NCBI RefSeq assembly: GCF_030406385.1
Contig: NZ_JAUEPM010000007.1
Span: 1-64,000, forward strand
Direction of reading: 5' to 3'
Origin: Microbacterium oryzae
GTDB lineage: Bacteria; Actinomycetota; Actinomycetes; Actinomycetales; Microbacteriaceae
Length of the DNA: 64,000 nt
A program made the position numbers and the translations under genes. Positions within the stretch are counted from its first letter, which is position 1. Each line of letters begins with the position of its first letter. The notes below the pieces were generated by a model, which saw nothing but the letters and a program-made list of their open reading frames with translations, was not told the origin of the DNA and made no database searches. Below, in pieces: positions 57,572 to 64,000 of the stretch.

Positions 57572-57610
57572 CGCTCCGAGGTCGCACGTGGGGCACGCGG
57601 TCTCGGAGCG
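57572..57610 (+). repeat. Intergenic hairpin repeat, copy A
   Basis: CGCTCCGAG (57572-57580) pairs with CTCGGAGCG (57602-57610). The core CGCTCCGA-N17-GCGGTCTCGGAG also occurs inverted at 38093-38129. It lies within a ~90-bp unit that recurs 210 bp later. Confidence 0.65.
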
Positions 57611-57781
57611 GCGGCGCAGGCTCGCGTCCAGCGCGGCGGCTGAGACCGCACCGCCGCTCGCGCATGGCACCGATGCGCGTCGGCCGCGTCGACGCTCCCG
57701 GACCTCCGTGGCACTCGCGACTCGGGCGGATGCTCGCGGACAGCAGCTCGAGACTGCACGGATGCTCCCACCCAGCACTCG

Positions 57782-57820
57782 CCCTCCCGAACCGCGCGTG
57801 GAGCATGCGGTCTGGGAGCG
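57782..57820 (+). repeat. Intergenic hairpin repeat, copy B
   Basis: CCCTCCCG, 17 bases, then GCGGTCTGGGAG, exactly 210 bp after copy A. CTCCC (57784-57788) pairs with GGGAG (57814-57818); compared with CTCCG/CGGAG in copy A, one stem pair has changed on both sides. Confidence 0.6.
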
Positions 57821-57897
57821 CCGGCGCAGAGTCACCCGCGGCGCGGGCGCGCGCCGCCGCAGCCCGCGCGCCGCCGCCCGCTCCACAGCCCGGGCCG

Positions 57898-58797
57898 TCA
57901 CACGAGGAAGAACGGGATGGCCCCCGGATTGTGCGCGTGGACGATCACCAGGAACACCACGGCGTCGAACAGCAGGTGCACGGTCACGACGTAGGCGAGG
58001 GAGCGCGTGCGGAGGAAGATCCACCCCTGCAGCAGCGCGAACGGGATGGTCAGCGCCGGTCCCCACGCCCGGTATCCGAGCTCCCACAGGAACGACACGA
58101 ACACGATCGCCTGCAGCACGTTCGCCGCCGCGACGGGGAAGTGCCGCAGCAGCAGCGCGAACACCGTGCAGATGAAGAACAGCTCGTCCCAGATGCCCAC
58201 CGCGCCGACGCCGACGAACAGCCGCGCGATGAGGTCGCCGGTGTCCACGACCGGCCAGTTGCGGTACACCCCCGACGTGATGAAGTAGAACGGCAGGATC
58301 AGCCACGCCAGCGCGAGCACGGCCGCGAGCCATCCCCATTGCAGCCGGCTCCAGCGCCCGCCGCCGCGCCATGGGAAGCCGGTCGCGCGGTCCCGGTAGA
58401 CGAACCGCGACACCGCATACGGCACCACGACCGCGCCGCCCAGCGCGACCGTGAACCGCACCATCGCGGCGTCGTCGAGCTCGGCCGCCAGCGGGATCGA
58501 GCTGACGATGAGCATCCCCGCAGCCACGAGCGACAGGTCACGGGCGAGGGATGGCCGGGGCCGGCCGGATGGCGGATCGTTCAGCCGCCATGGGGTGACG
58601 CCATCCCTCCGGTCGGAGACGATCGCGACGGCGAGACCTGCGGTCAGCAGCAGCCAGCCGAGCCACGGCGTGAGGAGCACGAAGAACGCCGGCGCGGCGA
58701 GGCACACGATGAGCGCGGCGAGAAGCGGCAGCGCGCGCAGCGGCACATCGGATGCGCCCGCTCCCCCGGCCATCCGCGCCCGCCGGGCCCCCGCCAT
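57898..58797 (-). CDS. CPBP-like intramembrane protein (degenerate CAAX-protease motif)
   Basis: A 299-residue protein with about eight membrane helices. The layout and the motifs GIWDELFFICTVFALLLRHF (~201-220), LLQGWIFLRTRSLAY and VTVHLLFDAVVFL resemble the CPBP/Abi intramembrane glutamic endopeptidase family. The canonical EExxxR is here DELFFI, lacking the first Glu and the Arg, so activity is doubtful; the motif III His (VHLLFD) is kept. The start is ATG 58797, four bases after the trmB stop; ATG 58773 is an alternative. Confidence 0.7.
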   Translation of the reverse strand: MAGARRARMAGGAGASDVPLRALPLLAALIVCLAAPAFFVLLTPWLGWLLLTAGLAVAIVSDRRDGVTPWRLNDPPSGRPRPSLARDLSLVAAGMLIVSSIPLAAELDDAAMVRFTVALGGAVVVPYAVSRFVYRDRATGFPWRGGGRWSRLQWGWLAAVLALAWLILPFYFITSGVYRNWPVVDTGDLIARLFVGVGAVGIWDELFFICTVFALLLRHFPVAAANVLQAIVFVSFLWELGYRAWGPALTIPFALLQGWIFLRTRSLAYVVTVHLLFDAVVFLVIVHAHNPGAIPFFLV

Positions 58798-58801
58798 CCG
58801 C

Positions 58802-59527
58802 TCAGCCCCTCGCGACGCGGCGGTAGACGAGGTCGCGGATGTCGCGGCCCTTCTCGATGCCCTTGCGCTCGAACGCGGTCATGATGCGGCCGTCGAAGCG
58901 CTCGGCCCAGTCGCCGTCGAACGCGCGCTCGAACTCCGGCGCGGCGTCGAGGACCTCGCGCATCTGCAGCGCGTAGTCCTCCCAGTCGGTGGCGAGGCGG
59001 AGGAGACCGCCGTCGCGGAGGGCGCGGCCGGCCGTCGCGCCGAAGCCCGGACGGATCATGCGGCGCTTGGTGTGCTTCTTCTTGTGCCAGGGGTCGGAGA
59101 AGAAGATCCACACCTCGTCGGCCGCGGCCTCGGGCAGCAGCACGTCGAGCACCTCGGGGGCATTGGCCTCGACGAGGCGGAGGTTCCGGACGCCGGCGGC
59201 ATCCGCGTCGAGCATGGTGCGGGCAAGGCCTGCGCGGAACACCTCGACGGCGAGGAAGTCGGTGTCGGGGTGCGTCGAGGCCGCATGGACGATCGCGTGG
59301 CCCTGACCGGAGCCGATCTCGACGACGAAGCGCCCGTCGCGGCCGAACTCCTCGGCGGGCACGAAGCGCGCGTCGGGGTGCACGGAGGTCGAGGCGACCG
59401 CGCGCGGGACGTCGAAGAAGTAGGTCGGCGAGAGCTCGGCCCAGGCGCGCTCCTGCCCCTCCGACATCCGCCCGCTGCGGCGGACGAACGAGACGGGATG
59501 GTCGCGGAACGTGCGGGGTTCGGGCAT
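58802..59527 (-). CDS. trmB: tRNA (guanine-N7-)-methyltransferase
   Basis: A 241-residue class I methyltransferase. The SAM motif is VVEIGSGQGHAIVHAA, followed by VEVFRAGLA and the TrmB-specific FFSDPWHKKKHTKRR. The C-terminus is MTAFERKGIEKGRDIRDLVY. It makes m7G46 in tRNA. The start is ATG 59527, six bases after TACGCT. The GGAGG in between is only one base from the ATG, too close to act as a ribosome site. Confidence 0.95.
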   Translation of the reverse strand: MPEPRTFRDHPVSFVRRSGRMSEGQERAWAELSPTYFFDVPRAVASTSVHPDARFVPAEEFGRDGRFVVEIGSGQGHAIVHAASTHPDTDFLAVEVFRAGLARTMLDADAAGVRNLRLVEANAPEVLDVLLPEAAADEVWIFFSDPWHKKKHTKRRMIRPGFGATAGRALRDGGLLRLATDWEDYALQMREVLDAAPEFERAFDGDWAERFDGRIMTAFERKGIEKGRDIRDLVYRRVARG

Positions 59528-59533
59528 GCCTCC

Positions 59534-59539
59534 AGCGTA
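59534..59539 (-). promoter_or_regulatory. -10 element TACGCT of leaderless trmB transcript
   Basis: TACGCT on the minus strand, then GGAGGC, then ATG 59527. The spacing matches the other leaderless starts. Confidence 0.5.
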
Positions 59540-59565
59540 CGGTCCGGCGCCCTCCTGCCCCGCGC

Positions 59566-60408
59566 TCAGGGCCCGGCTGGCTCCGTCACGAAGTCGATGA
59601 GCTCCTCCACGCGGCCCAGCAGCTCCGGCTCGAGGTCGCGGTAGGTCGTGACTCGCGAGAGGATCCGCTGCCACGCGAGACCCAGATCCTCCTTGGTCTC
59701 CGACGGCCAGCCGAGCCCCCGGCAGATGCCGGTCTTCCAGTCGATGCCGCGGGGCACGACCGGCCACCGCGGGATGCCGACGGTCTGCGGCTTCACGCAC
59801 TGCCACACGTCGACGAACGGATGGCCGACGATCTTCACGTGGGCGCCGTGGCGTCCGCGGGCGATCTGCTCGGCGATGCGAGACTCCTTCGACCCCGGCA
59901 CGAGGTGGTCGACGAGCACGCCGTAGCGGCGCTTCCGCGACGGCGGCTCCTCCTCGAGGAGCTCGTGCAGGAGGTCGACGCCCTGCAGGAACTCCACCGC
60001 GACGCCCTCGACGCGCAGGTCGGCGCCCCACACCTTCTCCACGAGCTCGGCGTCGTGCTTGCCCTCGACGAGGATGCGGCTCGGCAGCGCGACTCGGGCG
60101 CGCTGGTCCTCGACGACGAAGGAGCCGGAGGCGGTGCGACGGCGGCCCTGCGGCGCGGCCGACGGGACGACGAGCGCGACAGGCTCGCCCTCGATGAGGA
60201 AGCCGGCGCCCAGAGGGAAGACGCGCTTGCGGCCCTTCCAGTCCTCGAGCTCGACGCTGCCGTTCTCCACGCGCGTGATGGCGCCGCAGTAGCCGTCGCC
60301 GGCCACCTCCACGACGAGATCCAGCTCCGCCGGAACGGGCTTCGAGGTCTTCTTCCCCTTGTCGCGCCATCCGGCCGCGAGCACATCCGTGCCGTACCTG
60401 TCGTCCAT
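59566..60408 (-). CDS. DUF3097 family protein
   Basis: A 280-residue protein with the conserved actinobacterial DUF3097 layout: MDDRYGTDVLAAGWRDKGKK at the start, LDLVVEVAGDGYCGAITRVE, the acidic LVEGKHDAELVEKVWGADLR block (reminiscent of a TOPRIM start) and the C-terminal KIVGHPFVDVWQCVKPQTVG. Function is unknown. ATG 60408 has GGAGG five bases upstream and opens the conserved region; the frame upstream is not conserved. It precedes trmB on the same strand by 38 bases. Confidence 0.85.
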   Translation of the reverse strand: MDDRYGTDVLAAGWRDKGKKTSKPVPAELDLVVEVAGDGYCGAITRVENGSVELEDWKGRKRVFPLGAGFLIEGEPVALVVPSAAPQGRRRTASGSFVVEDQRARVALPSRILVEGKHDAELVEKVWGADLRVEGVAVEFLQGVDLLHELLEEEPPSRKRRYGVLVDHLVPGSKESRIAEQIARGRHGAHVKIVGHPFVDVWQCVKPQTVGIPRWPVVPRGIDWKTGICRGLGWPSETKEDLGLAWQRILSRVTTYRDLEPELLGRVEELIDFVTEPAGP

Positions 60409-60516
60409 AGCGTCCTCCAGCCATCCATCCCACCACGCTCGGCGCACGATCTGACGGCGCACCGCCATCCGCTCCCAGCGAAAACGCGCGCCTTCCATCG
60501 CATGCCGCGACGTGCA

Positions 60517-60522
60517 TAGGAT
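60517..60522 (+). promoter_or_regulatory. -10 element TAGGAT of the TPM-pspA transcript
   Basis: TAGGAT, 41 bases before ATG 60564. The leader contains GGAGGGG eight bases from the ATG. Divergent from the DUF3097 gene. Confidence 0.5.
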
Positions 60523-60563
60523 CGGAACGCGGGCTCGTGGCCGCCCGCGGAGGGGATGTCGCC

Positions 60564-62606
60564 ATGCGGGCGAGATGGACCGTGGCGCTCGGCGCCGGCC
60601 TGACGCTGTTCCTCGGCGGAACCGCGTCGGCCGCGTTCGCGGAGGATCCCGTCTCGCTCGGCGACTCGTACGTCTACGACGGGTCCGACGTCCTCACCTC
60701 CGCCGAGGAGCAGGCGGCCCAGGAGCGCCTCGCCGCCCTGACCGCCGACAGCGACCTCGGCCTGTGGGTCGTGTACGTCGACGACTTCGAGAATCCGGCC
60801 GACGCCGTCACCTGGGCCGACACGACTGCCGAGCGGAACGGCCTCGGCAGCACGCAGTACCTCCTCGCGATCGCCACCGAGGGCCGCCAGCTCTACATCT
60901 CGGCTCCGACAGACGGACCCGTCAGCGACCAGCGCCTCGACGCCATCGAGCAGGACCTCTTCGACGTGCTCGGCCAGGGCGACTGGGCAGGCGCCGTCGA
61001 CGTGGCGGCGGACGGCCTCGAGTCGCGCTCGGCGGGCGGCAGCAGCGGATGGCCGTGGATCATCGGCCTCGTCGTGGTCGCCGGCATCGTCATCGTCTTC
61101 GTCCTCGTCTCCCGCAAGCGCAGCCCCGCCCAGGCGGCGGGCGCGCCGCCCGTGGAGCCGGAGATCCCCCTCGACGAGCTGCAGCGCCGCGCGGCCTCGG
61201 CCCTCATCTCCGCCGACGACGCGGTGAAGTCCAGCGAGCAGGAGCTCGGGTTCGCGATAGCGCAGTTCGGCGACGAGGCGACCGCGGAGTTCCGCGAGGC
61301 GCTGGCCGCCGCGAAGGCGTCGGTCTCGCGCGCGTTCGAGCGCAAGCAGCAGCTCGACGACGCCGAGGAGGACGCCCCTGCCGACGTCCGCGCGTGGAAC
61401 GCCGAGATCGTCTCGCTGTGCGAGCAGGCCGAGCGCTCCCTCGCCGACAAGGCGCAGGCGTTCGCGCAGCTGCGGCAGCTCGATCAGAACGCCCCGGAGG
61501 CGCTCGCGCACGCGCAGGAGAAGCGCGCACAGGCGAATGGCGTGGTCGCCGAGGCGCAGCGCTCGCTCGGCGATCTCAGCGCCCGCTACGCGCCCGAGGC
61601 GCTTGCCACGGTGTCCGACAACCCGGAGCAGGCGCAGGCCCGGCTGACCTTCGCCGACGAGCAGCTCGCCTCCGCGCAGATCGCGATCGGCGCGGGCCAG
61701 GGCGGCGAGGCGGCGGTGGCCATCCGCGACGCCGAGCAGGCGATCGCTCAGGCGCGCCAGCTCGGCACCGCCGTCGACGAGCTCGGCGCCGCGCTCGGCG
61801 AGGGCGAGCGCCAGGCGACGGACCTCATCCTCGAGCTCGAGGGCGACGTGGCGGCCGCGCGGCAGCTGCCCGACGAAGACGGCCAGATGGCCGCTGCCGT
61901 CGCCCGCACCGAGCAGCAGGTGCAGACCGCACGGCAGAACCTCTCCGGCTCCGCTCGCCGGCCCCTGGCGATGCTCGAGGCCCTGCAGAAGGCCGACGAC
62001 GAGATCGACCGCGCGCTCGCCGGCGGTCGCGATGCGGCCCAGCGCGGACGCCGCGCCGAGCAGATGCTCGCGCAGACCCTCATCCAGGCTCGCAGCCAGG
62101 TCTCGACGGCGGAGCAGTACCTCTCCGCCCGTCGCGGCGGCGTGGGGGCCGACGCACGCACCCGGCTCGCGCAGGCGGGCGCGGAGCTCAGCCGCGCCGA
62201 GGGCCTGCAGCAGGCGGACCCCGCCGCATCCCTCGCCCACGCGCAGTCCGCGCTGCGGCTCGCCGGCGACGCCATCTCGCTCATGCAGAACGACGTGAGC
62301 GTCTTCACCGGCGGTGGCGGCATGCTCGGCGGCGGCGGGATGCGCGGGGGCATCGGCGGCGACATCGTGGGCGGCCTGATCGGCGGTCTCATCGGCAGCT
62401 CGCTCGGCGGTGGCGGCCGGCGCTCCACCTCGGGCTGGGGCGGCGGCGGGCTCGGTGGCATGCTCGGCGGCGGCATGGGCGGCGGCTGGGGCGGCTCGGC
62501 TCGCTCCGGACGCGGGGGCTCGTTCGGCGGCCGGTCCGGACGCTCCGGCGGCCGCAGCTTCGGCGGCGGCGGGCGCTCCGGGCGCCGGGGAGGTGGCCGA
62601 TTCTGA
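60564..62606 (+). CDS. TPM-domain (YgcG-like) membrane protein with coiled-coil and Gly-rich tail
   Basis: A 680-residue protein. The signal peptide ends TASAAFA; the TPM domain (~30-150) has VYDGSDVLTSAEEQAAQERL and a later AVDVAADGL. One membrane helix (WPWIIGLVVVAGIVIVFVLV, ~165-185) follows. The rest is mostly predicted helix rich in Ala/Gln/Glu (~200-570), then a Gly/Arg/Ser-rich tail from ~580 with GGGRSGRRGGGRF at the end. TPM domains are linked to membrane protein quality control and photosystem repair elsewhere. pspA follows after 55 bases and is probably cotranscribed. The start is ATG 60564, with GGAGGGG upstream; GTG 60537 is in frame but weaker. Confidence 0.85.
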   Translation: MRARWTVALGAGLTLFLGGTASAAFAEDPVSLGDSYVYDGSDVLTSAEEQAAQERLAALTADSDLGLWVVYVDDFENPADAVTWADTTAERNGLGSTQYLLAIATEGRQLYISAPTDGPVSDQRLDAIEQDLFDVLGQGDWAGAVDVAADGLESRSAGGSSGWPWIIGLVVVAGIVIVFVLVSRKRSPAQAAGAPPVEPEIPLDELQRRAASALISADDAVKSSEQELGFAIAQFGDEATAEFREALAAAKASVSRAFERKQQLDDAEEDAPADVRAWNAEIVSLCEQAERSLADKAQAFAQLRQLDQNAPEALAHAQEKRAQANGVVAEAQRSLGDLSARYAPEALATVSDNPEQAQARLTFADEQLASAQIAIGAGQGGEAAVAIRDAEQAIAQARQLGTAVDELGAALGEGERQATDLILELEGDVAAARQLPDEDGQMAAAVARTEQQVQTARQNLSGSARRPLAMLEALQKADDEIDRALAGGRDAAQRGRRAEQMLAQTLIQARSQVSTAEQYLSARRGGVGADARTRLAQAGAELSRAEGLQQADPAASLAHAQSALRLAGDAISLMQNDVSVFTGGGGMLGGGGMRGGIGGDIVGGLIGGLIGSSLGGGGRRSTSGWGGGGLGGMLGGGMGGGWGGSARSGRGGSFGGRSGRSGGRSFGGGGRSGRRGGGRF

Positions 62607-62661
62607 CGCCCCACGACACTCTTCACGCGACGAACCAGACCACAACCGAAAGGGAACACCG

Positions 62662-63399
62662 ATGACCAAGCAGTCGATCTTCGGACGCATCTCGACCCTC
62701 ATCAGGGCCAACGTCAACTCGCTCATCGACCAGGCCGAGGACCCGCAGAAGATGCTGGACCAGCTGGTCCGCGACTACACGAACAACATCGCCGACGCCG
62801 AGGCGGCCATCGCCGAGACGATCGGCAACCTGCGCCTGCTGGAGCGCGACACCGCCGAGGACCGCCAGACCGCGGCCGAGTGGGGCAACAAGGCTCTCGC
62901 GGCGAGCCGCAAGGCCGACGAGCTGCGCGCGACGGGCAACACCGCCGACGCGGACAAGTTCGACAGCCTCGCCAAGGTCGCCCTGCAGCGCCAGGTGTCG
63001 ACGGAGAACGAGATCAAGGCCGTCGAGCCGGCCCTCCAGCAGCAGACCGAGGTCGTGAACAAGCTCAAGGACGGGCTGAACGGCATGAAGGTCAAGCTCG
63101 AGCAGCTCAAGGGCAAGCGCGCCGAGCTGCTCGCGCGCGCCAAGACCGCCGAGGCGCAGAACAAGGTGCACGACGCGGTCAAGTCGATCGACGTGCTCGA
63201 CCCCACCAGCGAGCTGGGTCGCTTCGAGGACAAGGTGCGCCGCCAGGAGGCTCTCGCCGCCGGCAAGGCCGAGATCGCCGCGTCGAGCCTCGACGCGCAG
63301 TTCGAGTCGCTCGAGGACGTCGGCGAGCTCACCGAGGTCGAGGCGCGCCTCGCCGCGCTGAAGTCGGGCGGCCAGCCGCAGGGCCAGCTCGGCGCCTGA
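62662..63399 (+). CDS. pspA: PspA/IM30 family membrane stress protein
   Basis: A 245-residue, almost entirely helical protein. The N-terminal amphipathic helix is IFGRISTLIRANVNSLIDQA, then AEDPQKMLDQLVRDYTNNI, followed by coiled coil with LQRQVSTENEIKAVEPALQQ. It ends in a short flexible tail. PspA/IM30 proteins bind and stabilise membranes. The ATG 62662 has GAAAGGGA upstream. It follows the TPM-domain gene, a pairing that suggests a shared membrane-maintenance role. Confidence 0.92.
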   Translation: MTKQSIFGRISTLIRANVNSLIDQAEDPQKMLDQLVRDYTNNIADAEAAIAETIGNLRLLERDTAEDRQTAAEWGNKALAASRKADELRATGNTADADKFDSLAKVALQRQVSTENEIKAVEPALQQQTEVVNKLKDGLNGMKVKLEQLKGKRAELLARAKTAEAQNKVHDAVKSIDVLDPTSELGRFEDKVRRQEALAAGKAEIAASSLDAQFESLEDVGELTEVEARLAALKSGGQPQGQLGA

Positions 63400-63412
63400 C
63401 CCCTCAGCCGTC

Positions 63413-63442
63413 GATGCCGTCCGCCCTCGGGCGGGCGGCATC
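63413..63442 (+). terminator. GC-rich hairpin after pspA
   Basis: Bases 63413-63426 pair with 63429-63442, 14 positions with one G-T pair, 14 bases after the pspA stop. There is no T run. It probably separates pspA from the next gene. Confidence 0.6.
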
Positions 63443-63523
63443 GCCGTGTCCGAGCCGGCTCGGCTCTCGACTGGGCGCGGCAGCGGGCTCGCGCGGGGCG
63501 TCGGGCGCGGGCAGGATGGAGGG

Positions 63524-64000
63524 ATGGCACGCTTCCTCGTCGTCCCGCAGTGGCAGGGATCGCCCTCCTCCCGCGCGATGGCGCACATCGACGGCGCCGA
63601 GGCGATCGCCGGCGACCTCCCCCGCTCCGCCTGCACCGAGGTGCCCGTGCCTCTGGAAGCCGGCGACGCGCAGGGCACTGGCGTGCTGCGCGCGAGCGCG
63701 CTGCAGCGCGTGCGCGAGGCCGTCGCGGCGGCTCTCGAGGAGAACGCGGGCGCCGACACCACCGTCGTGGTGGGCGGCGACTGCGGCGTCGCGGTCCCCG
63801 CGATCGGCCAGGTCGCCGGCGACGACCTCGCCGTGGTGTGGTTCGACGCGCACGCCGACCTCCACGATCCGTCCACGTCTCCCTCGGGCGCCTACTCGGG
63901 CATGGCGCTGCGCAGCGTGCTCGGCGACGGCGAGCCGATCCTCGCCCTGCCGCGCGGCGGTGTCGCTCCTGAGCGCGTGGTGCTCGTCGGCGCGCGCCTC
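63524..64000 (+). CDS. Arginase-family (ureohydrolase) protein, 5' part
   Basis: The first 159 residues of a gene that runs off the window. VWFDAHADLHDPSTSPSGAY is the metal-binding DAHAD block of arginases, agmatinases and formiminoglutamases. Upstream VVVGGDCGVAVPAIG corresponds to GGDHS, but the metal-ligand His is Cys. The last part is the PERVVLVGARL strand. The reaction is unknown. The ATG at 63524 opens a family-like first strand (MARFLVVPQWQGSPSS); CAGGAT plus six bases lies before it. Confidence 0.8.
   Translation, partial: MARFLVVPQWQGSPSSRAMAHIDGAEAIAGDLPRSACTEVPVPLEAGDAQGTGVLRASALQRVREAVAAALEENAGADTTVVVGGDCGVAVPAIGQVAGDDLAVVWFDAHADLHDPSTSPSGAYSGMALRSVLGDGEPILALPRGGVAPERVVLVGARL

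Larger units (their letters stand above)
57356..57897. other. Gene-free stretch with repeats, 542 bp
   Basis: No supported gene lies between the FAD oxidase start and the CPBP-like gene's stop. The open frames here are short, Arg/Ala/Ser-rich and lack ribosome sites. It holds the FAD oxidase promoter (57397-57402) and two copies of a hairpin repeat 210 bp apart. The remainder looks like decayed repeat sequence. Confidence 0.7.

Noticed and set aside
57664..58884. Plus-strand frame over the repeat region and CPBP-like gene
   Set aside because: Its second half mirrors the membrane protein gene and its first half covers non-coding repeats. No start signal or domain was found.

Overview
The window is high-GC DNA from an actinobacterium, most likely a Microbacteriaceae member close to Microbacterium (inference from protein character, gene order and promoter style; no database search was possible). 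It is almost entirely core chromosome: about 56 protein genes and one tRNA, with one gene-free stretch over 300 bp (57356-57897). No prophage, insertion sequence, CRISPR array or rRNA was seen.

Layout. The first ~130 bases are odd: an M18 aminopeptidase fragment on the plus strand runs straight into the 5' end of infB on the minus strand, which looks like an assembly chimera. Then, on the minus strand: infB (5' part), ylxR, nusA, an AGCS alanine/glycine transporter and proS. At 5.3-9.4 kb are an RNB-domain RNase, an alpha/beta hydrolase, a metallophosphoesterase and ispG. At 9.5-11.6 kb a Trp-codon leader peptide and attenuator precede a fused anthranilate synthase (PhzE/TrpEG type). At 11.6-18.2 kb are a site-2 protease (rseP), a His-rich membrane protein plus YcnI (probable copper module), a Mur ligase, dxr and an FKBP lipoprotein. 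At 18.3-26 kb are plsC, an OsmC protein, asparaginase, an orphan EccC-like FtsK/SpoIIIE ATPase with a PP2C phosphatase and a repeat-tailed membrane protein, and yaaA. At 26.1-36.4 kb is the complete F1Fo ATP synthase operon with atpI, wecA-like, tsaC and prmC. At 36.5-40.7 kb are cysK-cysE, an amidase and prfA. At 40.7-50.3 kb are rho, the threonine/lysine operon lysA-hom-thrC-thrB, a DUF2993 protein and argS. At 50.4-64 kb are an SGNH hydrolase, tRNA-Arg(CCG), hrpB, a RecQ-phosphoribosyltransferase fusion, an FAD amine oxidase, a CPBP-like membrane protein, trmB, a DUF3097 protein, a TPM-domain protein with PspA, and the start of an arginase-family gene.

Regulation. Many transcription units look leaderless: a TANNNT -10 hexamer ends 6-8 bases before an ATG or GTG, and three such starts are arranged as tight divergent pairs. 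Within operons, genes are often coupled by 1-4 base stop/start overlaps (ATGA, GTGA, TAATG).

The observations most worth follow-up are the infB chimera, the leaderless Trp attenuator in front of the PhzE-type synthase, a hairpin intergenic repeat family with a compensatory base change (57.6, 57.8 and 38.1 kb), the orphan EccC-like ATPase locus, the MurE-like ligase lacking the DNPR motif, the Rho with a ~300-residue low-complexity N-terminus, and the arginase-family protein with Cys at a usual metal-ligand His.
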